A DNA stretch of 64,000 bases from Paradesertivirga superstes (GTDB taxonomy: Bacteria; Bacteroidota; Bacteroidia; Sphingobacteriales; Sphingobacteriaceae): the NCBI RefSeq assembly GCF_037622515.1, contig NZ_JBBJCN010000001.1, forward strand, positions 310,001 to 374,000, in the 5' to 3' direction. Positions 25,073 to 34,781 of the stretch are shown piece by piece (positions within the stretch are counted from its first letter, which is position 1; each line of letters begins with the position of its first letter). The translations under genes and the position numbers were made by a program. The notes below the pieces were generated by a model. The model did not search any database. It was not told where the DNA came from and worked only from the letters and a program-made list of their open reading frames with translations.

Positions 25073-27952
25073 TTAGAATTTATATCCAAACCCCAGGGAT
25101 ATTGTTCTTCCAAACTGAACCGAGTTAATCAACTGATCTGAACCAGAATCGTAAGTCTTGTTGGTATTAATATCCTGGTAAAAATTTGCATCGCTATCAA
25201 GAAGGTTACTGATACTTAGTTTCAATTCTCCTTTGCTTTTAATTATTGATTTTGACAGCTGAAAGTCAATCAAATCGCGGGGTGCCTCATAAATGTCCGG
25301 ATAATCGGCCTGGAACGTGTCGCCGCTGTACTGACCAAAGCCAACAATCGCTATCCGTCTTCCAATTCTGTTGTAAAGTACATTGGCCTGTAAACCGCTC
25401 TTAGGTTCCGAATATTGAAGACCAGTATTAATAAGATAAGGCGATTGACCCTGTAGCGGTCTTTTATTTAATATGGTTACTGCATTACCAAAGTTTACCT
25501 GCGATTTTATTGCAGCAGCATTGGCCGTAAAAACAAGGTTCTTAAAAAAACTTGAACCAGAATTAATAAACCCAAGGTTATGTCTCAATTCTACCTCCGC
25601 CCCGAAAACGTCAGCCTCAGGTGCATTTATATACGATATTGATTTACTTGCAGCAGTCGATCCCGATAGGATGTTGGTTTCTATAGGCTTTATCAAATGC
25701 TTGTAAAACACCGAAAATGAAATCAGTTGTCCTGTGGAAGGATAAAGCTCATACCGAAGGTCGATATTGTCGATAGTGGTTCTCTGAAGTTCGGTGTTTC
25801 CTATTTTCACAGTACCTGTAACGAAGTCGTAAAAACTGAACGGAGCTAGTTCCCTGAACTGGGCACGGGCAACGGTTCTTCCGAAGCTTGCCCGCAGATT
25901 AGATGCATCGTTAAGCCCGTAGGACAAATTAATTGAGGGAAGTAAATCAAGATAGTTGTTGTTGATGTTCACTGCACCTGAATTATCGCGGGTATCAAGT
26001 GTTTCAATGTAGTTTTCAACACGCAGACCCCAGGTCGCTTTCAGCTTATTAAACAGCTGATTTGTCATCATTAAATAGCCTGCATTTAAATCGCCTGAGC
26101 CATCATACGTATTGGCGGGATTGGTGATATCATCCAGGTAAAACTTATCCTGAGCTATATTAGCAGGGCTAAAAAGTTGGCCCTGAGGAAGACTTAACAA
26201 AGCTTCTGAAGCAGTGAAGTCGTCGGTATTTATCACATAACCAAGAACCCGGGCCGAAACGTTACGCTGTTTATACTGCTTCAATAATCCAGCCTTAATA
26301 GTTTGGCTTTGCCCTTTAATTTCGACCGGCAGCGTATAATTTACCGAAGCTCCAAAGACATTTTCACCTAACTCGCTAAAAAAGCGGCCTGCAGTAGACG
26401 GCGTGGCAACCGACGGCACCTGTGCCTGATAAGGGACGTCAGCGTTATCGGTAACTTTTTTCACATAGGCAAGTCGACGCAAATCGGGTTGGTCGTTTGT
26501 AATTCTGCTAAACGAAGTGTTCCAATTCAAACGTGATTTATTCTTTTGCGACAAAAGATGCTCGCCTTCAAGAACGGAGTTTATAAGTGATTTGTCAGTT
26601 ACCTCTTGTTGTGAGACATTTTGTAGCGACTGTATATCGAATGTTCCGGAGCGTTGAAGGTAATTATCCTCAAAGCTTTGGTTGAACACGTTTTTCAAGG
26701 CAAACTTGTGGTTTCCTTTGATGTATGAGATATTAGCCAACACGCCCAGCGTAGAGCTGAAATTATAATAGTTGTCGTTATATTCAAACAAGGGAATACC
26801 GCGACCGGTAGCACCGGCTTCATTATAATCATTCCGCTCTTCCTGCGAAATTGTTGCAGCATTTCTATAATTGGTCGAAAGAATCAACCCCAGCTTACTG
26901 TCATTTTTAAAATGGAAGGAATTACCATATATCAGTTGAATGCTTTGGGTAGGCATTGTGGTTCCGAGATTGTTTATTCCCCATGAATTATCAAACTGTT
27001 TGGTTAAAGCAATTCGTCGATCGATGGGCTGGTTGACATACCGCTGGCGCGATGCAGGAAAAGACGAAGGCATGGCTCTTGAAGATGCGCCGAAGCCTGA
27101 GAAGTCTAATACATTTCGTGAATTGCCATAGAATGGCTTAAATGTTGAGATGCTATTGTAACCAGCGCTATAGCTAATTTGCAGGTTCTTTAGGTCGGGA
27201 AAGTCTTTAGTCTTTATCTGAACCGCACCTCCTGCAAAATCACCAGGAAGATCAGGTGTGGCGGTCTTGCTTATAATAACATTGTCGATAAGCGCCGAAG
27301 GGATAACGTCAAATGAAAAGGTTTTCCTGTCTGCTTCAGAGCTTGGCAATGGCGAATTGTTTATCATCGCATTGTTATATCTGTCGCTCAGTCCCCTTAC
27401 AATGATGAATTTATTATCCTGCACACTGGCACCACTCACTCTTTTCAATACCTCACCAGTATTTTTATCAGGCGAACGACGGATGACATCCGCAGAGATT
27501 CCGCTAGACATACTAATTGCATTTTTCTGCTGTACATATAATCCGCTAACTGACTCCTGCTTAGCTGTAGCCGTAATTACCACCTGCTGTAATTGAGTAC
27601 CAGATTCTTCCATAACCACATCGAGTGTGGTAACTTTTCCGGCAGTAACACTGATATCAGATATCTTTTTAGTGGGATACCCCACATACGAAAACTCTAA
27701 AGTATAATCACCTGTCGCTAATCCGCCCAGGCTGTAACGACCTTCTACATCGCTCGTAGTACCTTTTGTAGTTCCTGAAACCTTTACAGAAACACCGATA
27801 AGCGTTTCCCCGGTTTTCTTGTCGGTAAGCTTACCAACAATTTTCCCGGCACCTTGCGCGAAAGTATCTGGTATTAATACTCCAATAAAGAATAGAACAG
27901 TTAAAATTCTGATAATGAGATTGTGTTTCACTTTACAATGTTTTTGATTCAT
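25073..27952 (-). CDS. TonB-dependent receptor with carboxypeptidase-like N-terminal domain
   Basis: The 959-residue protein has a signal peptide (IIRILTVLFFIGVLIPDTFAQ). A regulatory-like beta-sandwich follows (about 36-110; GKLTDKKTGETLIGVSVKVS), then a plug (VLKRVSGASVQDNKFIIVRG, IISKTATPDLPGDFAGGAVQ) and a beta-barrel ending in GRTISLGFGYKF. It lacks the SusC signature and has a lipoprotein rather than a SusD partner. The ATG at 27952 lies immediately beside a perfect -7 element (27955-27962), so a GTG at 27931 may be the real start. It is divergent from the PhoX-like gene, and the shared spacer carries the strongest 11-bp box array in the window. This suggests import of a phosphorus compound during starvation. 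Confidence 0.92.
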   Translation of the reverse strand: MNQKHCKVKHNLIIRILTVLFFIGVLIPDTFAQGAGKIVGKLTDKKTGETLIGVSVKVSGTTKGTTSDVEGRYSLGGLATGDYTLEFSYVGYPTKKISDISVTAGKVTTLDVVMEESGTQLQQVVITATAKQESVSGLYVQQKNAISMSSGISADVIRRSPDKNTGEVLKRVSGASVQDNKFIIVRGLSDRYNNAMINNSPLPSSEADRKTFSFDVIPSALIDNVIISKTATPDLPGDFAGGAVQIKTKDFPDLKNLQISYSAGYNSISTFKPFYGNSRNVLDFSGFGASSRAMPSSFPASRQRYVNQPIDRRIALTKQFDNSWGINNLGTTMPTQSIQLIYGNSFHFKNDSKLGLILSTNYRNAATISQEERNDYNEAGATGRGIPLFEYNDNYYNFSSTLGVLANISYIKGNHKFALKNVFNQSFEDNYLQRSGTFDIQSLQNVSQQEVTDKSLINSVLEGEHLLSQKNKSRLNWNTSFSRITNDQPDLRRLAYVKKVTDNADVPYQAQVPSVATPSTAGRFFSELGENVFGASVNYTLPVEIKGQSQTIKAGLLKQYKQRNVSARVLGYVINTDDFTASEALLSLPQGQLFSPANIAQDKFYLDDITNPANTYDGSGDLNAGYLMMTNQLFNKLKATWGLRVENYIETLDTRDNSGAVNINNNYLDLLPSINLSYGLNDASNLRASFGRTVARAQFRELAPFSFYDFVTGTVKIGNTELQRTTIDNIDLRYELYPSTGQLISFSVFYKHLIKPIETNILSGSTAASKSISYINAPEADVFGAEVELRHNLGFINSGSSFFKNLVFTANAAAIKSQVNFGNAVTILNKRPLQGQSPYLINTGLQYSEPKSGLQANVLYNRIGRRIAIVGFGQYSGDTFQADYPDIYEAPRDLIDFQLSKSIIKSKGELKLSISNLLDSDANFYQDINTNKTYDSGSDQLINSVQFGRTISLGFGYKF

Positions 27953-27954
27953 TG

Positions 27955-28035
27955 CAAAAGTATTACCCCAATATTACCCCGACGTTACCCCGTGATTAAA
28001 CATTGGTAACTTAAATGTTAATTTCATGTTAATAT
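27955..28035 (-). promoter_or_regulatory. Seven-register 11-bp box array with perfect -7 element, TonB receptor promoter
   Basis: On the plus strand TTACCCC starts at 27963, 27974 and 27985, TTAAACA at 27996, TAACTTA at 28007, TTAATTT at 28018 and TTAATAT at 28029. All are exactly 11 bp apart. Read toward the receptor the distal units are TTAACA spaced by N5. The minus-strand element TACTTTTG (27955-27962), a perfect TAnnTTTG, follows directly. Confidence 0.6.
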
Positions 28036-28140
28036 CCGCTGGAATACAGGGCTTTTAAAGGGTAATTGATTGCCCGGCTTTAATCTCTAGATGACTCATT
28101 AAACGAATGCTAACAACAGCTCCCGGATGTTCATCTAAAT

Positions 28141-28185
28141 TTAAAGCAAAGATAACCTTCTGATTATAGTAGTACGATAGCTTTG
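28141..28185 (+). promoter_or_regulatory. Candidate 11-bp register and perfect -7 element of the PhoX-like gene
   Basis: TTAAAG (28141-28146), ATAACC (28152-28157) and ATTATA (28163-28168) are 11 bp apart. A 9-bp gap leads to TAGCTTTG (28178-28185), a perfect TAnnTTTG, 19 bp before the ATG. The hexamers are degenerate, so the -7 element is the firmer part. Confidence 0.4.
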
Positions 28186-28204
28186 GCACAAACTAAATTA
28201 GACT

Positions 28205-29674
28205 ATGAAATATTTTGTACAAAGTAAGTTAGGGGTCCTATCCTTATCGGCAATTACAGCGGCATCAATTTTCGTTGCCTGCCAAAAGGACAAGAACAAT
28301 GGTAGCAAGCAGGAAATCGTTACGCTTAAAAATCACTCTGTAACTCCTTCACTTGTCAAAGCTTTAACAGGATTTGAAGGACTTCAGATTTATCCGCTGA
28401 TCAGCAGTGATGACAAACTCGACGGAAGTCCGGATTTCATTTACGGCGCCCAACCTGATGGGGCGGGGATATTAAAAGATCCCAATAGTGATGGATATGT
28501 AATGATTAATAATCATGAGATCCTTTTCTCGGTATCACGTGTATATCTGGATAAAAACTTTAAGCCTCTGAAGGGAGAATACATTGTTGATGCAAAAGGT
28601 GGTGGCATGCGTCTCTGCTCAGCAACTATGGTAACACCAGAGGAACATGGGTTCGGTCCGCTATTTCTGACCGCAGGTGAATCAGGCTCTGAATCGATGA
28701 TTCACCAGATCGATCCCTTTGGCTCAACAAACCTGAAAACTACTAACAGGACAATTCCTGCATTAGGAAAATGTATTGCTGAAAATGCTGTTCCGCTTCC
28801 TAAAAATGTTTATCCTGGCAAAACAGCAATTTTCGTTGGAGAGGATGACAGTAACGGACAGATAAATCTTTATTTATCCAATACTGTGGGTGATCTTGTG
28901 AATGGAAAACTATACATGATGCGCCGTACCAATTTGAATTCTGTAGAAACTGACATGGCCGTTAACAGCTCTTATGATGTCGAATTTGTTGAATACGACA
29001 ATGTAAGTACTAGTACGGGTGTCCAACTAGCGGCTCAGACTGTTACTAAAGGAGCGCTCCAGTTAGCACGCGTTGAAGATTTGGATTATGGAAAAGGAAG
29101 CGTAGAAGCTAACAGAACAATATATTTTGTTTCTACAGGGGTAAGCCAGTCTGACAAAATAACACCTGTAGGCGGGAAAACCATGTGGGGCAGAGTTTAC
29201 AAGTTAGAATTGGATGCGAATAACATCCTAAAAGGTAAACTAACTCCTCTGATGGATGGAGCTGTTGATCCGGGAAATCATATCGTGAATCCAGACAATA
29301 TCTGCGTAACCAAAAACTTCCTATATATTCAGGAAGACGGTGATTCTTTCTACAAGGAAACCAAGCATGATGGCAGAATCTGGCAATATAACATCGCAAG
29401 CAAAGCTATGAAACCAATGCTTGAAATGGATCATCGCAGGTCTGATGCAACCTTCAATGCAAAATACAATCCCGCTAATTCAACGAATCTAAGTTCATGG
29501 GAGTTTGGTGCTATGTATGATATTTCCGACCTTATCGGTAAGCCAAACACCTTTGTAGTAAATCTTCATCCACATACCTGGACCGACAATAAATTTGCAA
29601 ACGCAGATGGTAGCGGTCTAACCACTAATAAAGAAGGTGGACAAACCCTAATCCTATCCGGAGTAGATAAATAA
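28205..29674 (+). CDS. PhoX-like (DUF839) phosphatase-family lipoprotein
   Basis: The 489-residue protein has a lipoprotein signal (ITAASIFVACQKDKN). It carries blocks of the PhoX/DUF839 beta-propeller: LPKNVYPGKTAIFVGEDDSN, DYGKGSVEANRTIYFVSTGV, MWGRVYKLEL and HIVNPDNICVTKNFLYIQED. PhoX enzymes are calcium/iron-dependent alkaline phosphatases acting outside the cytoplasm. The match is distant: a cysteine before the TP motif is present (RLCSATMVTP), but the following region differs from classical PhoX. Phosphatase activity is therefore likely but not assured. It is divergent from a TonB receptor and followed by its own terminator. Confidence 0.75.
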   Translation: MKYFVQSKLGVLSLSAITAASIFVACQKDKNNGSKQEIVTLKNHSVTPSLVKALTGFEGLQIYPLISSDDKLDGSPDFIYGAQPDGAGILKDPNSDGYVMINNHEILFSVSRVYLDKNFKPLKGEYIVDAKGGGMRLCSATMVTPEEHGFGPLFLTAGESGSESMIHQIDPFGSTNLKTTNRTIPALGKCIAENAVPLPKNVYPGKTAIFVGEDDSNGQINLYLSNTVGDLVNGKLYMMRRTNLNSVETDMAVNSSYDVEFVEYDNVSTSTGVQLAAQTVTKGALQLARVEDLDYGKGSVEANRTIYFVSTGVSQSDKITPVGGKTMWGRVYKLELDANNILKGKLTPLMDGAVDPGNHIVNPDNICVTKNFLYIQEDGDSFYKETKHDGRIWQYNIASKAMKPMLEMDHRRSDATFNAKYNPANSTNLSSWEFGAMYDISDLIGKPNTFVVNLHPHTWTDNKFANADGSGLTTNKEGGQTLILSGVDK

Positions 29675-29693
29675 TTTTGCTTCCCTCCTTTCC

Positions 29694-29726
29694 AGGCCCT
29701 TCCACAATTTGTGGAGGGCTTTTTTA
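29694..29726 (+). terminator. Terminator after the PhoX-like gene
   Basis: GCCCTTCCACA and TGTGGAGGGC pair with one bulged T, followed by a T6 run, 20-50 bp after the stop codon. A GTG at 29711 that could extend the next gene lies inside this hairpin, which argues against it as a start. Confidence 0.8.
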
Positions 29727-29737
29727 CTTCAAATACT

Positions 29738-31504
29738 ATGATTAAATTCAGGATACCTGCCTTTTTACTATTATTAGGAATACTCACCTATTGTTCAGTT
29801 AAAAATGAGTCGCCCATAGAAAAGGTTAGAGATATACTTGAAAAGGATTTTTCAGACCTTGAATCAATTACAGAAGATAAACTTCTGCCTCTTGCCCTTA
29901 AAGGAAGCGAGACTGAACTTCAAAAGGCATTTATAGAAACAAGGCAAGCCTATAAAAAGCTTGAATGGTTTACAGAATACTATGCTCCCGGAGCCAGCAG
30001 ACTCCTTAACGGACCTCCCTTACCCGAAATAGAGATTGAAGAAACCAAAGTGTTTGCACCGGGCGGATTGCAGGTAATTGAAGAACATCTGTTCCCTTTT
30101 AAAGAAACTGAGAGAAAAGAATTAGTGCGTGAAACAACTGCCTTTCTTGCAAAAGTTCGTTTTGCTCATAGCATTTTGGAAGCAACAGAGTTTACAGATA
30201 CACACATACTTGATGCCTGTAAGCTTCAGATTTTTCGAATAAATTCTTTAGGCATATCGGGTTTTGATACTCCCTTAACTAAAACGGGGCTAAGTGAAGC
30301 AAAGACTTCATTAGATGCCCTTTTAACTGTTATGAAAGTATTTGGAAACAATCAGAAGATTGAAGAATTAATCGCATCTGCAGGTAAGTATATAGACAGC
30401 CATCCCGATTTCGACACCTTCGACAGAATGGAGTTCATTTCGAGTTATTCTAACCCTATCACCAGGGAAATGAAAAAATGGGAAAGGGAACTAAAGATTG
30501 AGCCGCTTAAAACTGAACTGGCGATTTACAATAACACCGAAACTCTATTTGATGCTAATGCCTTTAATCCGGATTTTTTTGCTGATAATAATGAATCTGC
30601 CTATAATCAAATCAAGGTGGCCCTGGGTAAGCAGTTATTTTCCGACCCGGTTCTGTCGGGAACTACCCGCACTTGCCAAAGCTGCCATAAACCAGAGCTG
30701 GCATTCACTGACGGACTTGCCAGGAGTGAAGCTTTAATTCCAGGTACATTTGTTAAGCGAAATGCTCCTACCCTAATGTATGCGGGTTTGCAACAGGCTC
30801 AATTTTACGACATGCGGGCCCCTTCACTGGAGAACCAGGCTATGGATGTATTATCCAACAAAGACGAAATGCATGCTTCTGTTGAAGAAGCCGCGGCGCG
30901 AATGAATGCATTACCTGATTATCTTAGAAAATTTAAAGCAGCTTTTCCTGCGATGGAAAAAGAGATAAAGCCAAGATTTGTAATGATTGCTCTGGCAACC
31001 TATATAAGGTCATTAAGCCCTTTTAATTCGCGCTTTGATAAATATATGCGCGGAGAAAAAGGACAAATGAATAAGGAAGAAATAAAAGGATTTAACCTCT
31101 TTATGGGCAAAGGAAAATGTGGCACCTGCCATTTCATGCCTTTATTTAATGGAACAGCTCCTCCGGCGTTCAGTAATACAGAGGCGGAAGTTCTGGGCGT
31201 TCCCTTGTATCCTAAAGGTAAAAGCATAGATCCTGATTCGGGGAGATTTATTCACAATAAAATCGAAGAATTGAAATTCTCTTTTAAGACACCAACACTT
31301 CGGAATGTAACGAAAACTGCTCCTTATATGCACAATGGCAATTTTAAAACACTCGAAGAAGTAATTGATTTTTATAATCAGGGTGGTGGCGCTGGCTTGA
31401 AAATCAACCTCGGGAACCAGACTTTATCCACCGATGAACTGCAGCTCTCCAATCAAGAACAAAAAGCCATAATTGCGTTTTTAAATACATTGACTGACAA
31501 TTAA
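29738..31504 (+). CDS. MauG/CcpA-type di-haem cytochrome c peroxidase lipoprotein with extended N-terminus
   Basis: From the ATG at 29738 the protein has 588 residues with a lipoprotein signal (LLLGILTYCSVKN). Two CxxCH haem sites are present: C313 (CQSCHKPE) and C461 (CGTCHFMP). TPTLRNVTKTAPYMHNG near the end is typical of di-haem peroxidases. The N-terminal 270 residues form a helical domain (FIETRQAYKKLEWFTEYYAP) found in the long Bacteroidetes version of the family. It acts in the periplasm, reducing peroxide or oxidising a protein partner. It follows the PhoX-like gene after a terminator. A link to phosphate or metal homeostasis is possible but unproven. Confidence 0.9.
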   Translation: MIKFRIPAFLLLLGILTYCSVKNESPIEKVRDILEKDFSDLESITEDKLLPLALKGSETELQKAFIETRQAYKKLEWFTEYYAPGASRLLNGPPLPEIEIEETKVFAPGGLQVIEEHLFPFKETERKELVRETTAFLAKVRFAHSILEATEFTDTHILDACKLQIFRINSLGISGFDTPLTKTGLSEAKTSLDALLTVMKVFGNNQKIEELIASAGKYIDSHPDFDTFDRMEFISSYSNPITREMKKWERELKIEPLKTELAIYNNTETLFDANAFNPDFFADNNESAYNQIKVALGKQLFSDPVLSGTTRTCQSCHKPELAFTDGLARSEALIPGTFVKRNAPTLMYAGLQQAQFYDMRAPSLENQAMDVLSNKDEMHASVEEAAARMNALPDYLRKFKAAFPAMEKEIKPRFVMIALATYIRSLSPFNSRFDKYMRGEKGQMNKEEIKGFNLFMGKGKCGTCHFMPLFNGTAPPAFSNTEAEVLGVPLYPKGKSIDPDSGRFIHNKIEELKFSFKTPTLRNVTKTAPYMHNGNFKTLEEVIDFYNQGGGAGLKINLGNQTLSTDELQLSNQEQKAIIAFLNTLTDN

Positions 31505-31679
31505 AACTGCAATGAAAATCCGGCTGCTTTTAGGTGGGTTAAAAAATTTAACAATAACATAATAGCGGTTGTACCACGCGGGTAGAAAGGTCTTCGTAAA
31601 CTTGATCTAAATCCATCAAACAATTGTCTTAAGGGGTTCATCAAACACGAATCGATCCATTATCATTTTTCTATAATTT

Positions 31680-34025
31680 ATGAAAAAGTTAACTTTCCAG
31701 GAACAGGTATTTGCAGGTTTTGCGATAACCTTAGCCTTTGTCTTTTCGGTGGGAATTATTTCCTATATCCGGATAACCGAAATGGAAAAAGATAATATAT
31801 CTGTAGATCAGGCACAGGAAGTTATCAAATTCTCAAATGTTGTACTGGTTAATATCAGTCAGGCAGAAAGTAGCTGCAGGGCATATATAACCACAGGTAA
31901 TACCAGGTATCTGGATCTGTACAATGAGTCCCTCAGTAAAATAATGCCTTCTATAGACAGGCTTAGCTCGCTGGTTGTAGATGATGGAAGACAATCGCAA
32001 CGTGCAAATTCAGTAAGAATCCACGCTTCTCAAAAACTTTTTGCACTAAGTAAGATTCTTTGGGCCTATAACCGCGGCGGTCTGGAAGAAGCAAAAAAGG
32101 AAATCAATGCTGATAGTACGATGGCCGAAGTTGAAAACAGTATTGATAGTCTTAAACTGGTGGAAGCAAAAGTATTGGGGCAAAGAAGGGTTGACAGTAA
32201 AGATAACGCCCGGAATACTTTGGTATTTCTGGGGATTGCCCTGTCAGTTATTCTATTCTTAGTGTATATACTGTTCCGTTATATAAAAAGGACGTTTGGG
32301 CATCAGAAATTGGCTGAGGAGAGAACAAACCGGGCAAACATCAAACTTCAGGCTTTGTACGAAACCACTCATTTGCAGGCTGAAGAACTGGAAGCTCAAC
32401 AAATTGAACTTGTTCAAATTAATAATGCTTTAATTACTCAAAAAGAACAGGAACAACAGGCCAGAGAGGAAGCAGATAAAGCGAATCAGGCTAAGAGTGC
32501 TTTCCTTGCAACTATGAGCCATGAAATCAGAACACCGATGAATGGTGTATTAGGAATGACGGCGCTATTATCCGAATCTATACTCAGCAGAGAGCAACAG
32601 GAATACTTAGAAGTAATTCATACGAGCGGCGAAAATCTCTTAACAGTTATAAATGACATCCTTGACTTCTCCAAAATCGAATCCGGAAGTCTTGAACTGG
32701 ACCCGCATAATTTCGAGTTGAGAAGTTGTGTTGAAGACATAATGGACTTATTTTCAGTTAAAGCCTACGAAAAAGGCCTGGACCTGATTTATCAAATAGA
32801 TCCTCAAATACCTGCACAAATTATAGCGGATGGTATGAGGCTGCGTCAGGTCCTTATTAACCTTATTGCTAATGCCACGAAATTCACTGAAAATGGGGAA
32901 ATATTTATAGATGTTAAATTGATAGAACAAAATTCCGAAGATTTGCTAACAATTGGATTCCTGGTAAAAGACAGTGGAATAGGGATCGCTGCCGACAAAC
33001 AATCGAGCCTGTTTAAAGCATTTTCCCAGGTAGATTCTTCCACAACCCGGAAATATGGTGGCACAGGTTTGGGTCTGGTAATAAGTGAGCGCCTTGTGGA
33101 TTTAATGGGGGGTAAAATCTCTGTGAAAAGCATAGAAGGACAAGGCACTTCCTTTAATTTTACAATCAAGGGTGTAACTGGGGCGCAACCGTTAAAAACG
33201 TACGTGAATCATAATCTTGTCGGCTGTGAGGGTAAACAAGTACTTATTATCGATGATAACAAAACTAATCTCACTATCTTAAAGGGGCAATTAGAAAATT
33301 GGGGTCTGGCGGTTCTCACCGCTCTTTCGGGGCAGGAGGCCTTATTTGTGCTTAACCATAACAGTAATTTTGATCTGGTAATCACAGACATGCAAATGCC
33401 CAAAATGAGTGGTGTGGATCTAAGCAGAGAGATAAAAAAAGTCGCTCCCGCACTTCCGGTTATATTATTAAGTTCAATCGGTGATGAAACCAGGAAAAAG
33501 TATTCCGACCTTTTTTCGGCTATCCTGACCAAACCCGTTAAACAATTACAATTACTTAAAGCAATTCAGTCAGGCCTGAAAAGAATAAATGAGCCTGAGA
33601 CCTCAGAGATCCCATCAAATAATGTACTTTCTCAAATATTTGCATTAAGTCATCCTTTGGAAATATTAATAACTGAGGATAATCTAATCAATCAAAAACT
33701 AATATTAAAAATCCTGAACAAACTCGGCTATAATCCTGATTTGGCGAATCACGGTAAAGAAGCCCTTAAAAAATTAGATGAAAGGAATTATGACGTTATT
33801 TTAATGGACATGCAAATGCCCGAACTTGACGGACTTGAAACTACTCAGATAATTCGAAGCAAATACCACAACCAACCTGTTATTATTGCTCTAACAGCGA
33901 ATGCGCTTCCTGAAGACAAAGAGAAATGTTTCAATGCAGGAATGGACGATTATCTACCAAAGCCAATAAATATAGACGATCTGTTAAGAGCGTTAAAGAA
34001 GGCCTCCGAACTTGCAAATGTTTAA
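31680..34025 (+). CDS. Hybrid sensor histidine kinase with two receiver domains
   Basis: The 781-residue protein has two transmembrane helices (about 11-29 and 182-200) enclosing a helical CHASE3-like periplasmic domain (QAESSCRAYITTGNTRYLDL). A coiled coil and the HisKA block follow (ATMSHEIRTPMNGVLGM, phosphoacceptor H281). The HATPase domain shows LINLIANATKFTENGE, DSGIGI and GGTGLGL. Two receiver domains come next, each with its acceptor Asp (LVITDMQMPKMSGVD and VILMDMQMPELDGLE). The domain order is HK-REC-REC without a DNA-binding output, so it should pass phosphate to a separate regulator. The convergent PhoB-type regulator directly downstream is the obvious candidate partner. Confidence 0.95.
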   Translation: MKKLTFQEQVFAGFAITLAFVFSVGIISYIRITEMEKDNISVDQAQEVIKFSNVVLVNISQAESSCRAYITTGNTRYLDLYNESLSKIMPSIDRLSSLVVDDGRQSQRANSVRIHASQKLFALSKILWAYNRGGLEEAKKEINADSTMAEVENSIDSLKLVEAKVLGQRRVDSKDNARNTLVFLGIALSVILFLVYILFRYIKRTFGHQKLAEERTNRANIKLQALYETTHLQAEELEAQQIELVQINNALITQKEQEQQAREEADKANQAKSAFLATMSHEIRTPMNGVLGMTALLSESILSREQQEYLEVIHTSGENLLTVINDILDFSKIESGSLELDPHNFELRSCVEDIMDLFSVKAYEKGLDLIYQIDPQIPAQIIADGMRLRQVLINLIANATKFTENGEIFIDVKLIEQNSEDLLTIGFLVKDSGIGIAADKQSSLFKAFSQVDSSTTRKYGGTGLGLVISERLVDLMGGKISVKSIEGQGTSFNFTIKGVTGAQPLKTYVNHNLVGCEGKQVLIIDDNKTNLTILKGQLENWGLAVLTALSGQEALFVLNHNSNFDLVITDMQMPKMSGVDLSREIKKVAPALPVILLSSIGDETRKKYSDLFSAILTKPVKQLQLLKAIQSGLKRINEPETSEIPSNNVLSQIFALSHPLEILITEDNLINQKLILKILNKLGYNPDLANHGKEALKKLDERNYDVILMDMQMPELDGLETTQIIRSKYHNQPVIIALTANALPEDKEKCFNAGMDDYLPKPINIDDLLRALKKASELANV

Positions 34026-34080
34026 TTTTTAAGAATGGCCGTTTCGTTAAAGATCCGGCCTACAGGGGGACTTAAAGTAA

Positions 34081-34767
34081 TCAAACTTCAAATTTATAGC
34101 CTACACCCTTAATCGTGCTTATATACTTCTCCCCCAGTTTTTCCCTGACTTTTCGAATATGAACATCTATAGTCCGATTGGTTACTACGACGGTATTATC
34201 CCAGATTGAACTCAAAATCACTTCCCTGGTGAAAACTTTTCCAGGCCTTGATGCCAGCAAATAAAGAAGTTCGAATTCCTTTTTAGCAAAAGTTATTTTG
34301 TCATCTCCTCTATACACAAGATAAGTCTCCCGGTCTATCATCAAATCCAGAATCTGGAGTTTAAGAACACTGGGCTCAATGGCTTGAGTATTCCGTTTAA
34401 GGATGGCATTAATCCGTGTAACAAGAGCTTTTGGCTTCACTGGTTTAGAAATATAATCATCGGCACCAACATTAAAACCGGCAATCTCAGAATACTCCTC
34501 GCTTCTTGCAGTGAGAAAAACAAGGAATGTATTATTAAATTCACTCATGCCTCTCAAAACTTCACAAGCCTCAATACCATCCATTTTCGGCATCATTATA
34601 TCCATTATAATTAAGTCGGGCTTAGATTTCAACGCCTCAGCAATCCCTTCTTGTCCATTTGTAGCTTTAGAAACAAGGTATCCTTCTTTGTTAAGATAAT
34701 ATTCAAGTAACTCTCTTATATCCGGTTCATCATCGACTATGAGGATTTTTTTCTTCACAGAACTCAT
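34081..34767 (-). CDS. OmpR/PhoB-family response regulator
   Basis: From the ATG at 34765-34767 the protein has 228 residues. A frame from a GTG at 34782 adds only five residues. The receiver domain contains KKILIVDDEPDIRELLEYYL, the acceptor Asp in LIIMDIMMPKMDG, and FLTAR and SKPVKP. The C-terminal winged helix is of PhoB type (KKEFELLYLLASRPGKVFTR, RTIDVHIRKVREKLG, ISTIKGVGYKFEV). OmpR/PhoB proteins bind direct repeats spaced by 11 bp, and precisely such repeats occur upstream of this gene and of many genes in the first half of the window. I infer that it is the phosphate-starvation activator of the cluster, possibly autoregulated. It converges with the hybrid kinase. Confidence 0.93.
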   Translation of the reverse strand: MSSVKKKILIVDDEPDIRELLEYYLNKEGYLVSKATNGQEGIAEALKSKPDLIIMDIMMPKMDGIEACEVLRGMSEFNNTFLVFLTARSEEYSEIAGFNVGADDYISKPVKPKALVTRINAILKRNTQAIEPSVLKLQILDLMIDRETYLVYRGDDKITFAKKEFELLYLLASRPGKVFTREVILSSIWDNTVVVTNRTIDVHIRKVREKLGEKYISTIKGVGYKFEV

Positions 34768-34781
34768 ACTTTTTTTTAACA

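Noticed and set aside
29711..29737. GTG start extending the di-haem peroxidase by nine residues
   Set aside because: The GTG lies inside the terminator hairpin of the PhoX-like gene, and the ATG at 29738 gives a proper lipoprotein signal.
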